Positions 24,014-33,500 of a stretch of DNA of 44,136 nucleotides are shown piece after piece. The DNA comes from CAZISM01 sp964541895. Its GTDB lineage: Bacteria > Zhuqueibacterota > Zhuqueibacteria > Residuimicrobiales > Residuimicrobiaceae. The notes under the pieces were generated by a model. The model did not search any database. It saw only the letters and a list, made by a program, of their open reading frames with translations, and was not told the origin of the DNA. Position numbers and translations under genes: made by a program. Within the stretch, counting starts at the first letter, position 1. Each line of letters starts with the position of its first letter. The stretch spans positions 1-44,136 of the forward strand of contig CAZISM010000036.1 in NCBI GenBank assembly GCA_964541895.1, in the 5' to 3' direction.

Positions 24014-25458
24014 AAACACGTCCCAACATTTTATTTGTCTCCATCGACAGTCTGAGACCGGACCATATGTCGGTCTATGGCTATGAGAAAGAGACCACGC
24101 CCTACCTTTCGGAGCTGGCTCATGACGGTCTGTTGTGCAAACAGGCCTTTGCCGCTTCCAACTGGACCGGTGCGGCGGTTTCCTCTTTGCTGACCGGTCG
24201 ATACCCGACGCGTCACGGCTATACCTATCAGCGGTACTACCTCGACGGCGACGTGCCCACGCTGGCGCAACGCCTGCACATGGCGGGGTATCGCACGGCG
24301 TGCTTTTCCAACAATCTTTATATCACGGACAAGACCGGTTTGCATAACGGTTTTGAGAGCCTGTGGTATCGGGGAATAAAATCTGCCAAAACAGCCAGGG
24401 CCGCAATCCGTCGCGACTCCTTCTGGCGGGGGTGGATCGCAAGCGGCAAACAGCGGCTGCCGATAATGGTAAAGGAAGCGATCAAAGATTTGGCCGATAT
24501 CCCGCGCGTGCAAAAGAGTCTGGCGCGCGATGACGGTGCGGCCGCTACAGAAACAGCCCTGCAGCGCTGGCTGGTCGACAGCGACGAGCGGCCGTTTTTC
24601 GCTTTTGTGCACTACCAGGAACCGCATTCGCCCTATTTCCCGCCCAAACCGTATCGCAAAAGGTTTTTCCCCGGCGGCTGGTTTGCACAATGGCGCTATC
24701 TGGATTACCCGCACATACCCTATTATGCCGGACAGCTGGAGTTCACCCGTCAGGACATGGAAGCCTATTTGGCCATGTATGACGGCGAAATTGCCTATCT
24801 GGATTGGCGGCTGGGCCGGCTGTTTGAGTGGCTGCAGCAACAAAAGCTGTGGCAAAACACGGTGATTGTGATCACTGCGGACCATGGCGAATGCTTCGGC
24901 GAGAACGGCTATATCTGGCATGCGTTCAATCTCTATGATCCGCTGTTGCACGTGCCGCTGGTGATCCATTTTCCGGACTGGTTTCAACCCGGCCAGATGT
25001 CTGATGAACTGATACAATCGGTTGATCTCATGCCGACGCTGCTGGACGGATTGGATCTCTCTCCCGAGAACGTGGATGGCCTCTCTTTTCTGCACGGCAG
25101 CCGGCGTGTGTTTGCTGCTGCCGAATGCGACAATCCGCGCAAAATGGTGTTGCGCTGGCTGCAGAGAATGCCCGCGTTGAAAGAGGGCGATTTCAGTCAG
25201 TACTTTCGGGATTTGCGCTGTTATCGCACGCTCGAGGCCAAGTACATCTGGTCCTCCGACGGCCAGCATGAATTTTATGACCTGGTGCAGGATCCTGGCG
25301 AGGGCCATAATCTGCATGGCAGCGATCAGCGAAGCACACTTTTGGCATCCCAATTTCAAAAGTGGCATTCAACGTTGTCACCCCATGTTGCAGATCAGCA
25401 TCAGCCGGGATTTGACAAGGATACCTGGGAAAAGTTAAAGGCTCTTGGTTATGCCTGA
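24010..25458 (+). CDS. sulfatase-fold (alkaline phosphatase superfamily) enzyme, Thr-type
   Basis: A 482-residue protein of the sulfatase/phosphotransferase superfamily. N-terminal metal site: NILFVSIDSLRPDHMSVYGY. Nucleophile region: NWTGAAVSSLLTGRYPTRHG. The C-terminal metal site is ITADHGECFGENG, followed by VPLVIHFPDW. The C-x-P-x-R formylglycine signature is replaced by T-G-A-A-V, so a matured sulfatase residue cannot form. A Thr nucleophile is used by phosphoethanolamine and phosphoglycerol transferases of the same fold. There is no signal peptide or membrane segment, so the enzyme appears cytosolic. It may modify or hydrolyse a phospho-ester or sulfate on the EPS precursor. ATGA overlap on the left; eight-base overlap with the next gene on the right. 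Confidence 0.82.
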   Translation: MKTRPNILFVSIDSLRPDHMSVYGYEKETTPYLSELAHDGLLCKQAFAASNWTGAAVSSLLTGRYPTRHGYTYQRYYLDGDVPTLAQRLHMAGYRTACFSNNLYITDKTGLHNGFESLWYRGIKSAKTARAAIRRDSFWRGWIASGKQRLPIMVKEAIKDLADIPRVQKSLARDDGAAATETALQRWLVDSDERPFFAFVHYQEPHSPYFPPKPYRKRFFPGGWFAQWRYLDYPHIPYYAGQLEFTRQDMEAYLAMYDGEIAYLDWRLGRLFEWLQQQKLWQNTVIVITADHGECFGENGYIWHAFNLYDPLLHVPLVIHFPDWFQPGQMSDELIQSVDLMPTLLDGLDLSPENVDGLSFLHGSRRVFAAAECDNPRKMVLRWLQRMPALKEGDFSQYFRDLRCYRTLEAKYIWSSDGQHEFYDLVQDPGEGHNLHGSDQRSTLLASQFQKWHSTLSPHVADQHQPGFDKDTWEKLKALGYA

Positions 25459-26590
25459 GCCCGGCAGGTTGCGCCTGCTTTTTATTGTGCCTTCTCTGGG
25501 TATTGGTGGTGCAGAGTGGCAACTCTACTATCTGTTGAGAGGGCTGGACAAGCAAATCCATGAGGTCACGCTCGCGGTGTTTTATGACGGCGGTGCGCTC
25601 GCTGACCGCTTTGCCCGGATCCCTGGCCTGAAAATTCATTTTTTGCACAAAAAATCTGGCCTGGATTTTGCATACCTGATAGTGTTGAGCAGGATTCTGC
25701 GCAAAGAACGGTTCGATATCGTCCAGGCCTATAACGCTTCCGCCCGTTTGGTGGGGCTTGTGATGGCCAGGTGGGCCGGCATCCCGGTCACGGTGATGAC
25801 GGAGCGAAATGCGCGGTCGGTCTATTCTTCTCCGGGCAGCCGGATATATCACGCGCTGGAACGGCTGGCGATGCGGCGGGCCGGGGTGGTGGTGGCCAAC
25901 AGCGAGGCGGGGCGGACGTTCTGCAAAGCCAGAGGCATCCCCGAGGAGAGGATTCGTGTGATCGCCAATGGGCTGGACCAGGAGCGTCTCTGCCCGGACC
26001 CCCGTTTTGTCGGTCCGGATCTGTCGCGGCGATTTCCGGTAGTGGGTATGGTGGCGCGTCTGTTTCCGCAAAAGGATCCGGATACGCTGTTGGCAGCCGC
26101 CGGTTTGCTGCGGGAGTTGCGGCCGCAAGCGTTTTTTCTTTTGGTCGGCGGCGGGCCGGAGCAGGAGCGAATTCGGCAAAAGATAGAGCGTCTGCGTCTG
26201 CAGGATCATGTTCTTCTGGTGGGTGAAGTCGAGAGGGTGGTGGACTATATAGCGCTCATGGATGTAGTGGTGCTCACCTCCAGGCAGAGCGAAGGATGTC
26301 CCAATGCCATTCTGGAGGCCATGGCGGTGCGCAAGCCGGTCGTGGTTACCGATGTGCCTGGCAATCGTGAGCTGGTCAGCCATGAGCATAACGGACTGGT
26401 GGTACCGCCGCAGCGGCCGCAGGAGCTGGTTGCCGCCATAATGCGGCTGGTATCGGAAGATGCGCTTCGTGAACGAATGGTCGAGCAGGCGGAAAAGGAA
26501 ATACGGCATCGCTATTCCATGAACGCCATGATCAGCAACTATGCACTTCTTTATCGGCAACTGTCCTCATCATTGTCAGTGAAGGATTGA
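25451..26590 (+). CDS. GT4 family glycosyltransferase
   Basis: A 379-residue GT-B enzyme. The N-terminus reads LLFIVPSLGIGGAEWQLYYL, a classic glycine-rich start of GT4 acceptor domains; VTVMTERNARSVYSSPG and VVVANSEAGRTFC follow. The C-terminal Glycos_transf_1 half has VVGMVARLFPQKDPDTLLAA, LVGEVERVVDYIALMDVVVL, and SEGCPNAILEAMAVRKPVVV with the nucleotide-binding glutamates, then TDVPGNRELV. Among GT4 enzymes this resembles N-acetylhexosamine or hexose transferases of EPS clusters, but I cannot assign the donor. ATG at 25451 overlaps the sulfatase-like gene by eight bases and shares the operon. Confidence 0.9.
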   Translation: MPEPGRLRLLFIVPSLGIGGAEWQLYYLLRGLDKQIHEVTLAVFYDGGALADRFARIPGLKIHFLHKKSGLDFAYLIVLSRILRKERFDIVQAYNASARLVGLVMARWAGIPVTVMTERNARSVYSSPGSRIYHALERLAMRRAGVVVANSEAGRTFCKARGIPEERIRVIANGLDQERLCPDPRFVGPDLSRRFPVVGMVARLFPQKDPDTLLAAAGLLRELRPQAFFLLVGGGPEQERIRQKIERLRLQDHVLLVGEVERVVDYIALMDVVVLTSRQSEGCPNAILEAMAVRKPVVVTDVPGNRELVSHEHNGLVVPPQRPQELVAAIMRLVSEDALRERMVEQAEKEIRHRYSMNAMISNYALLYRQLSSSLSVKD

Positions 26591-26591
26591 C

Positions 26592-27407
26592 TTGACACTA
26601 TTTGATACGAAAACAGCATCCACGGCGGCCATAGAAAAACATTCCGCGGAACGACCTAACGGTCGGGCGCATCTGTTGGGGTTTGATGTCGATAGAATGA
26701 CCCTGAACGACTGTGTCGGCCGCCTGGAAAAGGCGATCGCCGCAGAACGGCCTACCCACATTGTCCTGGTGAACGCGGCCAAAATCGTGCGGGCGCGCTC
26801 GGACCATGAACTGGCCCATATCATTCGTACCGCGGATCTGGTGGGAGCGGACGGCATGCCCATCGTCTGGGCCTCCCGACTGTTATCACAATCCCTGCCT
26901 GGTCGCGTGAACGGCACGGACCTGATGTACAAGTTGCTGGAGCTGGCCGATCAAAAACGATACCGTGTCTTTTTCCTGGGCTCCACGGCGGAGCTGATCG
27001 AAAAGGCCATGGAGCAGGTGCGGATTCTTTATCCGGATTTGCAGATTGCAGGATTTCGTAACGGCTATTTTGCCTCAGCCGAGGAGGAGCAGACGGCTGT
27101 TGGCAAGATCGCGCAGGCCGACGCGGACATCCTGTTGGTGGGCATCAGCACACCGCTGAAGGAAAAATGGGTGCGGCAGCATATCCATGAGCTCAACGTC
27201 CCGGTGGTGCATGGGGTCGGCGGCAGTTTCGACATCCTGGCGGGCTATGTGCGCCGGGCGCCGGTTTGGATGCAATCGATGGGACTGGAGTGGTTATATC
27301 GCCTGTTGCAGGAACCCGGGCGATTGTGGCGACGCTATCTGTACACCAACACCGCTTACGTTGTATTGGTCATGCGCGCCATGGTGCAGAGATTTCGCCG
27401 CCATTGA
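26592..27407 (+). CDS. WecG/TagA/CpsF family glycosyltransferase
   Basis: A 271-residue GT26 enzyme, which usually transfers N-acetylmannosamine or its uronic acid to a lipid-linked acceptor. Family signatures are visible: HIVLVNAAKIVRARSDHELA, TADLVGADGMPIVWASRLL, GTDLMYKLLELADQKRYRVFFLGS, DADILLVGISTPLKEKWV and VHGVGGSFDILAGYVRRAPVW. Its C-terminus (GLEWLYRLLQEPGRLWRRY) is the membrane-binding tail typical of the family. The TTG start lies one base after the previous stop and is preceded by GAAGGA with good spacing; an in-frame ATG inside the first strand would delete part of the fold. It is the last glycan gene of the cluster. Confidence 0.9.
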   Translation: MTLFDTKTASTAAIEKHSAERPNGRAHLLGFDVDRMTLNDCVGRLEKAIAAERPTHIVLVNAAKIVRARSDHELAHIIRTADLVGADGMPIVWASRLLSQSLPGRVNGTDLMYKLLELADQKRYRVFFLGSTAELIEKAMEQVRILYPDLQIAGFRNGYFASAEEEQTAVGKIAQADADILLVGISTPLKEKWVRQHIHELNVPVVHGVGGSFDILAGYVRRAPVWMQSMGLEWLYRLLQEPGRLWRRYLYTNTAYVVLVMRAMVQRFRRH

Positions 27408-27529
27408 ACAGCAGCTTTTGGTGCCTCGGAAAAACGATCCTTCACGCCATCTTTGAACCTGTCCCGGAGCGGGTAAGGTGGTGGACGCGCAAAACATGCA
27501 GACACAGCAGCCATGAGAGGTTTTGATTA

Positions 27530-30058
27530 ATGCGTTATGCAGCCATACTGTTAACCTGGTCAGGAATGACCTGGGCGATTAGCAACGGCTTGATCACCGA
27601 CAGTGTGATCAAGCCCGGCGATTTTGCCGTTTTTTCTCCCCCCGCGAATATCGGCAGTACGTATGTCGATCCGTCGTTTAACACGCGTGTGACTCGCGTC
27701 ACCAACTGCGGTCTGGCGCACGCACAGGCGTTGGGCGGATACATGGGGAACAGCGAGATCTGCACCTTTAACAGCGACGGCTCCTATTTTATCGCTACGG
27801 AAAACGTGGTGGTGGACGGCAAAGAGATCAACGCCACCTATTTGTATTCCGGCAGTACGGGCGCCCGGCTGAAGATGCTGGGCAAAGACACCATGCGGCC
27901 GTGGTGGATTCGATGGGCTCTGGCCAAACGCTACAAGAAAAACGGCCAATATGTAACCATCGATCCGGTGTATTGTTTCTACAAGTATGAAGCCAACGAA
28001 ATTCGTCTCTATGATGTCCGGCAAATGGAAAGCTATGTCGTTCTGCGCCGTTTCAGCGAATATGGCGAAATCGGACCTGCCGGCGGTGAAGGGGATCTCT
28101 CGGATGACGGCCGCTACTGGTGTCTCGACGGCGATCATCGTGAGCTCTTTGTCTATGATCTGGTGGACGATATCAAATATCCGGCCAGCACCTTTAATGC
28201 CGGCGTCATCGGCTCGCCGGGCAGCGAACTGGGCGTGGATTATGCGGCGGTGTCGCCCAGCGGCCAGTATGTAGTGGTATCCTGGAGCACGACGACCATG
28301 GAGAGCCGCTACCATGGCATCGAAGTGTATGACCGGCAATTCAATTTTCAGCGGCAGATCTATCCGGGCATCATTCACTGGGAACTGGGCGTTGACCGTT
28401 TCGGCCATGAGGTCATTTATACCACAGCCGGATTCGCGCTGGCGGAATACTATACGAGTCGCGGGGTTCGGCCCGGCGACCTTATTTCCATCCGCTTGTC
28501 GGATGGCTATATACGCCTGCTCAAACGGATGGAGGTGTGGGCCTCACAGATTATGAGCGCCTGCAATTCGGTGACCGATCATAACTATGTCTATGTAGCG
28601 TTATACGGCCGTTCCAGCGACCCGAATAAATTATGGGCGCCGTTCTGGGGCGAGATTGTCGAGATTCCTACCGACGGATCCGGCCAGGTGAGGCGGCTTG
28701 TGCATCATCGTTCCCGCGAGATTTCCGGCAAGTCGGAAAAATACTGGCAGCCGGATCTGGTGGTAAACCGGCAAGGCAGCAAGATCGTCTATCGCAGCAC
28801 CTACCTGGGGCCGACGGCCGATTTATATATGTTTGACGTCGGTCGTCGCGATGAGGCCCCTGTGGACGAAATCCCGCCCCATGCGCCGACCGGGCTGAAA
28901 AGCAGCCAACAGACATTCGATACCATTCGGCTGAGCTGGGACCGTCCGGCTCAGGCAGCGGATGGCGACTGGCCTTCCTTTTATCGGGTCTATCGAAACA
29001 ACGTTCTGTTAGCCGAGCAGGTGGAGACGAGTTATACCGACACCGGGCTGGAGGAGGCCGGCCGCTACGAGTACGCGGTGGCCAGTGTGGACAAGGCCGG
29101 ATTGGTGTGCGCCGAACCGGCGCGCGCCACCTTTGCTACGCTGGCAGATACCGAACCGCCGCGACTGCTCTACGCCTCGATTACGGATCGGACTCATATC
29201 CGGCTGACGTTCTCCGAGCCGGTGAGCAAGAGTTCGGCAGAGGAGGTGAGGAATTATCGCATTCAACCCGCGCTCGCCGTGCAGGCGGCCGTGTTGGCCG
29301 CAGGGGCTACTGCCGTGGATATTTCCTGCAGTGAAATGCAGCTGGGCACCGAGTACTTGATTTCGGTTTCCGGGATCTCAGATCAGGCCCGCCAGCCCAA
29401 CACCATGAGCCAGGCGATTTATGAACTGCGTATGCTGGCCGATTTTTTTGACGATTTTGAGTCCAGCGCAACCGCTGCCTGGACCTTTCACACACCGTCG
29501 CGATGGCAGCGGCAGATGGACGGCGGTGATCAGTCGCTGCATTTGTCTGCCACCGGATATGACAGTCCGGACGGCAAACGGCTGGGCGAGTATGCCCTGC
29601 TGGAATCAGACCGGTTCAACAGCCGTGATTTTATTTTTTCCTGTGCAGCCAGGAGCGCGGAAAACACCAGCGAAAACCGCTATGCCGATTATGCCATTGT
29701 GTTCGGCTATCAGGACAGCCTGAATTATTATTATGTGCAGTTTCATACCTATGATGTAGTGTTGTCGCGCATCGTGGCCGGAGAAAAAGAGATCCTGGCC
29801 AAGCTGACCCAGACCGTCCATTTGACGGCTTATCAGCCGATCACGATTCAGCTGCAAAGGGATACTTGCACGGTGTCGATCAACAACCAGCTGGTGTTGC
29901 AGCAGGCGATCATGGCGGCCGCCGCCGGTCAGATCGGCATGGGTTCTTTCAACGATCGCTGTTATTTTGATGATGTGCAACTCGAAGCCTTTGCCAAAAA
30001 GGATCAGGTCCCGCCCAATTCCCCGCAAGGTTTGATGGCCCTGCCGTTGACCCGCTGA
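27530..30058 (+). CDS. secreted beta-propeller/Fn3/LamG-like protein
   Basis: An 842-residue protein with a short signal peptide (MRYAAILLTWSGMTWA). Residues about 25-440 form a WD40/TolB-like propeller with repeated strands such as EICTFNSDGSYFIATE, GDLSDDGRYWCLDGD and AAVSPSGQYVVVSW. About 448-540 is an Fn3 domain (PPHAPTGLKSSQQTFDTIRL). About 540-630 is an Ig-like domain of the Big_5/SwmB type (RLTFSEPVSKSSAEEVRNY). About 640-820 is a LamG-like jelly roll starting FFDDFESS. The chain ends in PPNSPQGLMALPLTR, the first strand of another Fn3, cut short; no Fn3 sequence continues in any frame downstream. It carries no T9SS sorting tail. Function unknown; carbohydrate binding at the surface is plausible. 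GAGAGG precedes the ATG. Confidence 0.8.
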   Translation: MRYAAILLTWSGMTWAISNGLITDSVIKPGDFAVFSPPANIGSTYVDPSFNTRVTRVTNCGLAHAQALGGYMGNSEICTFNSDGSYFIATENVVVDGKEINATYLYSGSTGARLKMLGKDTMRPWWIRWALAKRYKKNGQYVTIDPVYCFYKYEANEIRLYDVRQMESYVVLRRFSEYGEIGPAGGEGDLSDDGRYWCLDGDHRELFVYDLVDDIKYPASTFNAGVIGSPGSELGVDYAAVSPSGQYVVVSWSTTTMESRYHGIEVYDRQFNFQRQIYPGIIHWELGVDRFGHEVIYTTAGFALAEYYTSRGVRPGDLISIRLSDGYIRLLKRMEVWASQIMSACNSVTDHNYVYVALYGRSSDPNKLWAPFWGEIVEIPTDGSGQVRRLVHHRSREISGKSEKYWQPDLVVNRQGSKIVYRSTYLGPTADLYMFDVGRRDEAPVDEIPPHAPTGLKSSQQTFDTIRLSWDRPAQAADGDWPSFYRVYRNNVLLAEQVETSYTDTGLEEAGRYEYAVASVDKAGLVCAEPARATFATLADTEPPRLLYASITDRTHIRLTFSEPVSKSSAEEVRNYRIQPALAVQAAVLAAGATAVDISCSEMQLGTEYLISVSGISDQARQPNTMSQAIYELRMLADFFDDFESSATAAWTFHTPSRWQRQMDGGDQSLHLSATGYDSPDGKRLGEYALLESDRFNSRDFIFSCAARSAENTSENRYADYAIVFGYQDSLNYYYVQFHTYDVVLSRIVAGEKEILAKLTQTVHLTAYQPITIQLQRDTCTVSINNQLVLQQAIMAAAAGQIGMGSFNDRCYFDDVQLEAFAKKDQVPPNSPQGLMALPLTR

Positions 30059-30338
30059 TGAATCGCCCTGCCCGCTCCGCTTCCTGTGAACGGGGGCACC
30101 GTATGTATGGGTATTATATCGAGAGTTGAATTCCGCGGCGCCGCCGCCAGCCATCTGCATGTTTGTCCGGCAACGCTGCGCAGGCGCGGCATGTTGACAA
30201 CAGATCCATCCGCACGGGCATGCCATGGCGCTATTGCCGGTTCCATAGCTACCTGGTTTTCATTTGGCCTTTCAGACCGAGTTCCCCGCCATATTTTGTC
30301 TTACTATATTTCACCTCCTGAGCTGACGCTCGCACTCG

Positions 30339-30354
30339 TGGCATAATGTTTGCG
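30339..30354 (+). promoter_or_regulatory. sigma-54 promoter of the giant surface protein
   Basis: TGGCATAATGTTTGCG has intact TGGCA and TTGC cores with exact GG-N10-GC spacing; C and G at the next two positions are T and A. Transcription should start near 30365, about 140 bases before the ATG at 30506. The full 30059-30505 interval holds no recognisable gene; besides this site it contains only the palindrome at 30447. Confidence 0.6.
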
Positions 30355-30446
30355 CGATTAATGATGACGTGTCGAGAATTGTATTGTTTTTATTGAATTA
30401 ATATCGCATCCACGACACTGAAATAACCGGTTTGCTTGTTCTAGCG

Positions 30447-30463
30447 GCAAACAATTGTTTTGC
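30447..30463. promoter_or_regulatory. palindrome in 5-prime leader of giant gene
   Basis: GCAAACAATTGTTTTGC is a near-perfect palindrome (one missing A on the left arm) in the leader, 42 bases before the ATG. It could be an operator or a small RNA hairpin; nothing identifies the ligand. Confidence 0.35.
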
Positions 30464-30505
30464 AGTGAAACAAAACATCAAGCTACGTTTTTGGAGGCTA
30501 AAGCC

Positions 30506-33500
30506 ATGAGATTCGCTCTTAAACTCACACAGCTCCTGGTGATCACGTTGTTGTTGAATATGTCGATCAGTTCGAGCTCATGGGCCGTAACAGATGATTT
30601 TGAACGCGCCTCGCTGGGCACCGACTGGGCGGCGCACGCCGACATGGTGATCCAGAACGGCAAGCTGCATTATCAGGGATCAACAAGTGGCTGGAAGTAT
30701 CCAGCCATCTACAAAGGAAGCGGAGTTACCAATCCCAACTCGGCAGCCATTTCCTTTTCCAGTGCGGCCACGGATCCCAATTATGCCGGCGTGCTGTTTG
30801 TCAATTCCGCTTCGGCAACCGCCAACGGCTACCTGGTGTACAAATCCGGTTCCAGCCTGCGGTTGTTCAAAATTACCAACGGCGAAGTACCGGCGAGCGG
30901 ATATCAACTGGACTCCAAAACTGCGACTACGGATGTAGCCCTCTCTGCCGGCGGCACCCTGAAGGTGATTTTCAAGTCCAGCAACTATTCGTTTGACATC
31001 TATGTGAACAACAGCCTGGTAGGCACCGTGACCGACATCACGCCGGGGCATGCCTACAACCTGTCGACGGTCTATGCCGGCGTCATTATGCATGGTGATC
31101 CGACCAAAAACAAGGATGTCGAGCTGTTTACGGCTGAGAATGTCTCCACCGGCAGCACCGATACCACCGCGCCCAATGCGGTGAGCACGTTGGCCGCAGG
31201 CGCCGTGACCTCCAGCACCGTCGCATTGACCTGGACCGCCACCGGTGATGACGGAGCGACCGGTACAGCCAGTCAGTATGACTTGCGTTATTCCACCAGC
31301 GCCATCACCGCGGCCAATTTCAGTTCAGCCAGCCAGGTGAGCGGTGAACCGACGCCCAAAGCTGCCGGCGGCAGCGAATCGTATACGGTAGGCGGCTTGC
31401 AGGCCAGCACCAAGTATTATTTTGCTTTAAAGGTCGGCGATGAAGTGCCGAATTGGTCCGCTATTTCCAATCTGCCCTCTGCTACGACGTCGGCCTCTTC
31501 AGGTGGCTCCAGCGGCGGCGGACTGAATATCGATTGGCGGTGTGCCGATGTGGATCAGTTCAATCGCGCCTCTGTGGGCAGTGATTGGGTCGCTGATAAT
31601 TTTACCATTCTCAATGAAGAACTGGCCACCAAATCGACCGGTACGGCGAGCTCGTGGAATAATATCGCCGTCTATAACAAGGCCGGGTATATCAAGACGG
31701 CCAATTATGATGCCATAAAGATTTCGTTCAAGCTGAGCAGCGTCTCGGGCAATACGCTGTTCGCAGCGTCGGCCATTCTTTCCGATATTACGCCGGCCAA
31801 TCAAAACGGTTTTGCACTGTATCGAACCGCCGCCGAAATGCGCATTCTTTCCATCGTCAACGGCGCCATTCAGCCGACCTTTACCTCGGTTGCCAAAACC
31901 ACGACGCAGCTTGCCGCCGGCGCCAAACTGACGGCGGCGATCAGGGACAGCAGCAACAACAAAAAGCGTGTTTATTTCTATATCAACGATCAACTGGATA
32001 TGAGTTTTGTGGTGGACAGCCCGCTCACCAGCTACTATGCCGGCGTGATCGAATACAGCAATACCGGCAAAAATGCCATCGATAATTTTGAGGTCTGTCT
32101 GCCCGGTTCCAACGACGCCTCGCAAATGGCCATGTTCCACGGCGACAATCAGACCGGTACGATCAATAACGACGTTGCGGATTCCCTCGCGGTGATTATT
32201 AAAAATGAAACCGGCCAGGTCGTCGAAGGCGTTCCGGTCACCTTTTCCATTACACAGGGCCGTGCCGAATTGAGCGTCAACAACACCTCCACCTTTGACG
32301 GCAAAATCTGGAAAGAGTGCGAATCCGGCACCAAGGGCGGCTATGCGACCGAAGGCACGGATGCAGGTGCGTCAGGAGGCAAATATATCACCACGCCGGG
32401 CAACATTAACCAGACCGATACCACGCCGCTGACGATGACGATCTATTCGCCGCAGGATTTGGTCTATGATCTGTGGATCCGCTATCGTGCACCGGATAAC
32501 AACCATGATCGCGGCTATTTCAAGCTGGACGACAAGGACAGTCTTTATGTGCGCGTGCCGGTATCCACCAACTGGGCCTGGTACAAGGCGGGCTATTATA
32601 CGATCAGTCGTGGCGTGCATACCATTAAAGTCTTTGTTACCAAAAATCCGGGATGGGATTGGGACAAGATTCTGCTGTCCGATCGCATTCGCAACAGCAG
32701 CTACATCCCCTCCGGCGTCGGCGGGTCCGGCCCCTACTTTAGCAATGTCAGCAATGCCCTGGGCGTTGCCTCAACGCGCGTGCGGTTCAGCACCGATGCC
32801 GACACCAATGTGGTCGTGCAGGCGCTGGGGTACAAAACGGACGGCACGACGCTGCTGCAGGGTGCGCCGGTTAATTTTACTCTGAATCCCGGTCCGGGTC
32901 CGGCCGCTGCGATGCGTAAAGGCAGCGCGCAGGATACGTTAAAGGGCACGCCGGGTGCGCAGATGGGCGAACCCATTCAAGCCATTGTCGTCGATTCCTA
33001 CGGCAACCGCGTTTCCGGTGCCACGGTCAATTTCACCCTGATTCGCGGCACCGGCACGCTATCCACCCGACAAGCCACCTCCAACGTCAACGGCGAAGCC
33101 AATACCTATCTGACGCTGTCGTTGCTGGAGACCTTTTATGAAATTCAGGCCACGGCCACCGGACCCACCGGTTCGGCGCTCACCGGTTCGCCGTTGACGT
33201 TTTATGTCAAGCCGGGTGTGCCGCCGCAGTCTCTGGAATATGTCAGCGGCAACAACCAGGAAGGCTTTTCCTGCGACAGATTGGCTGCTCCTCTGATCGT
33301 TAAAGTGCTGGGCAAGGACGGCAATCCCTTCCCGAATTTTCCGATTGAATTCGCCGTCACTGCCGGCAACGGCACCGTGAGCGCGATGAGTCCGGAAAGC
33401 TATGCGGCAACGGTTACTGTCAGTACCGGCACGGACGGTTTGGCCAAAGTCTATTGGAAAACCGGTTCCAAGGCAGGTGCCAATACGGTGGAAGCCCGGG

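Noticed and set aside
30086..30346. 86-residue ORF after the propeller gene
   Set aside because: Composition is not protein-like, it has no ribosome site, and it overlaps the sigma-54 promoter.
30369..30418. GTGTCG...CGACAC stem in the giant gene leader, possible riboswitch
   Set aside because: Only 6 bp with a 38-base AT-rich loop; it matches no riboswitch class I know.
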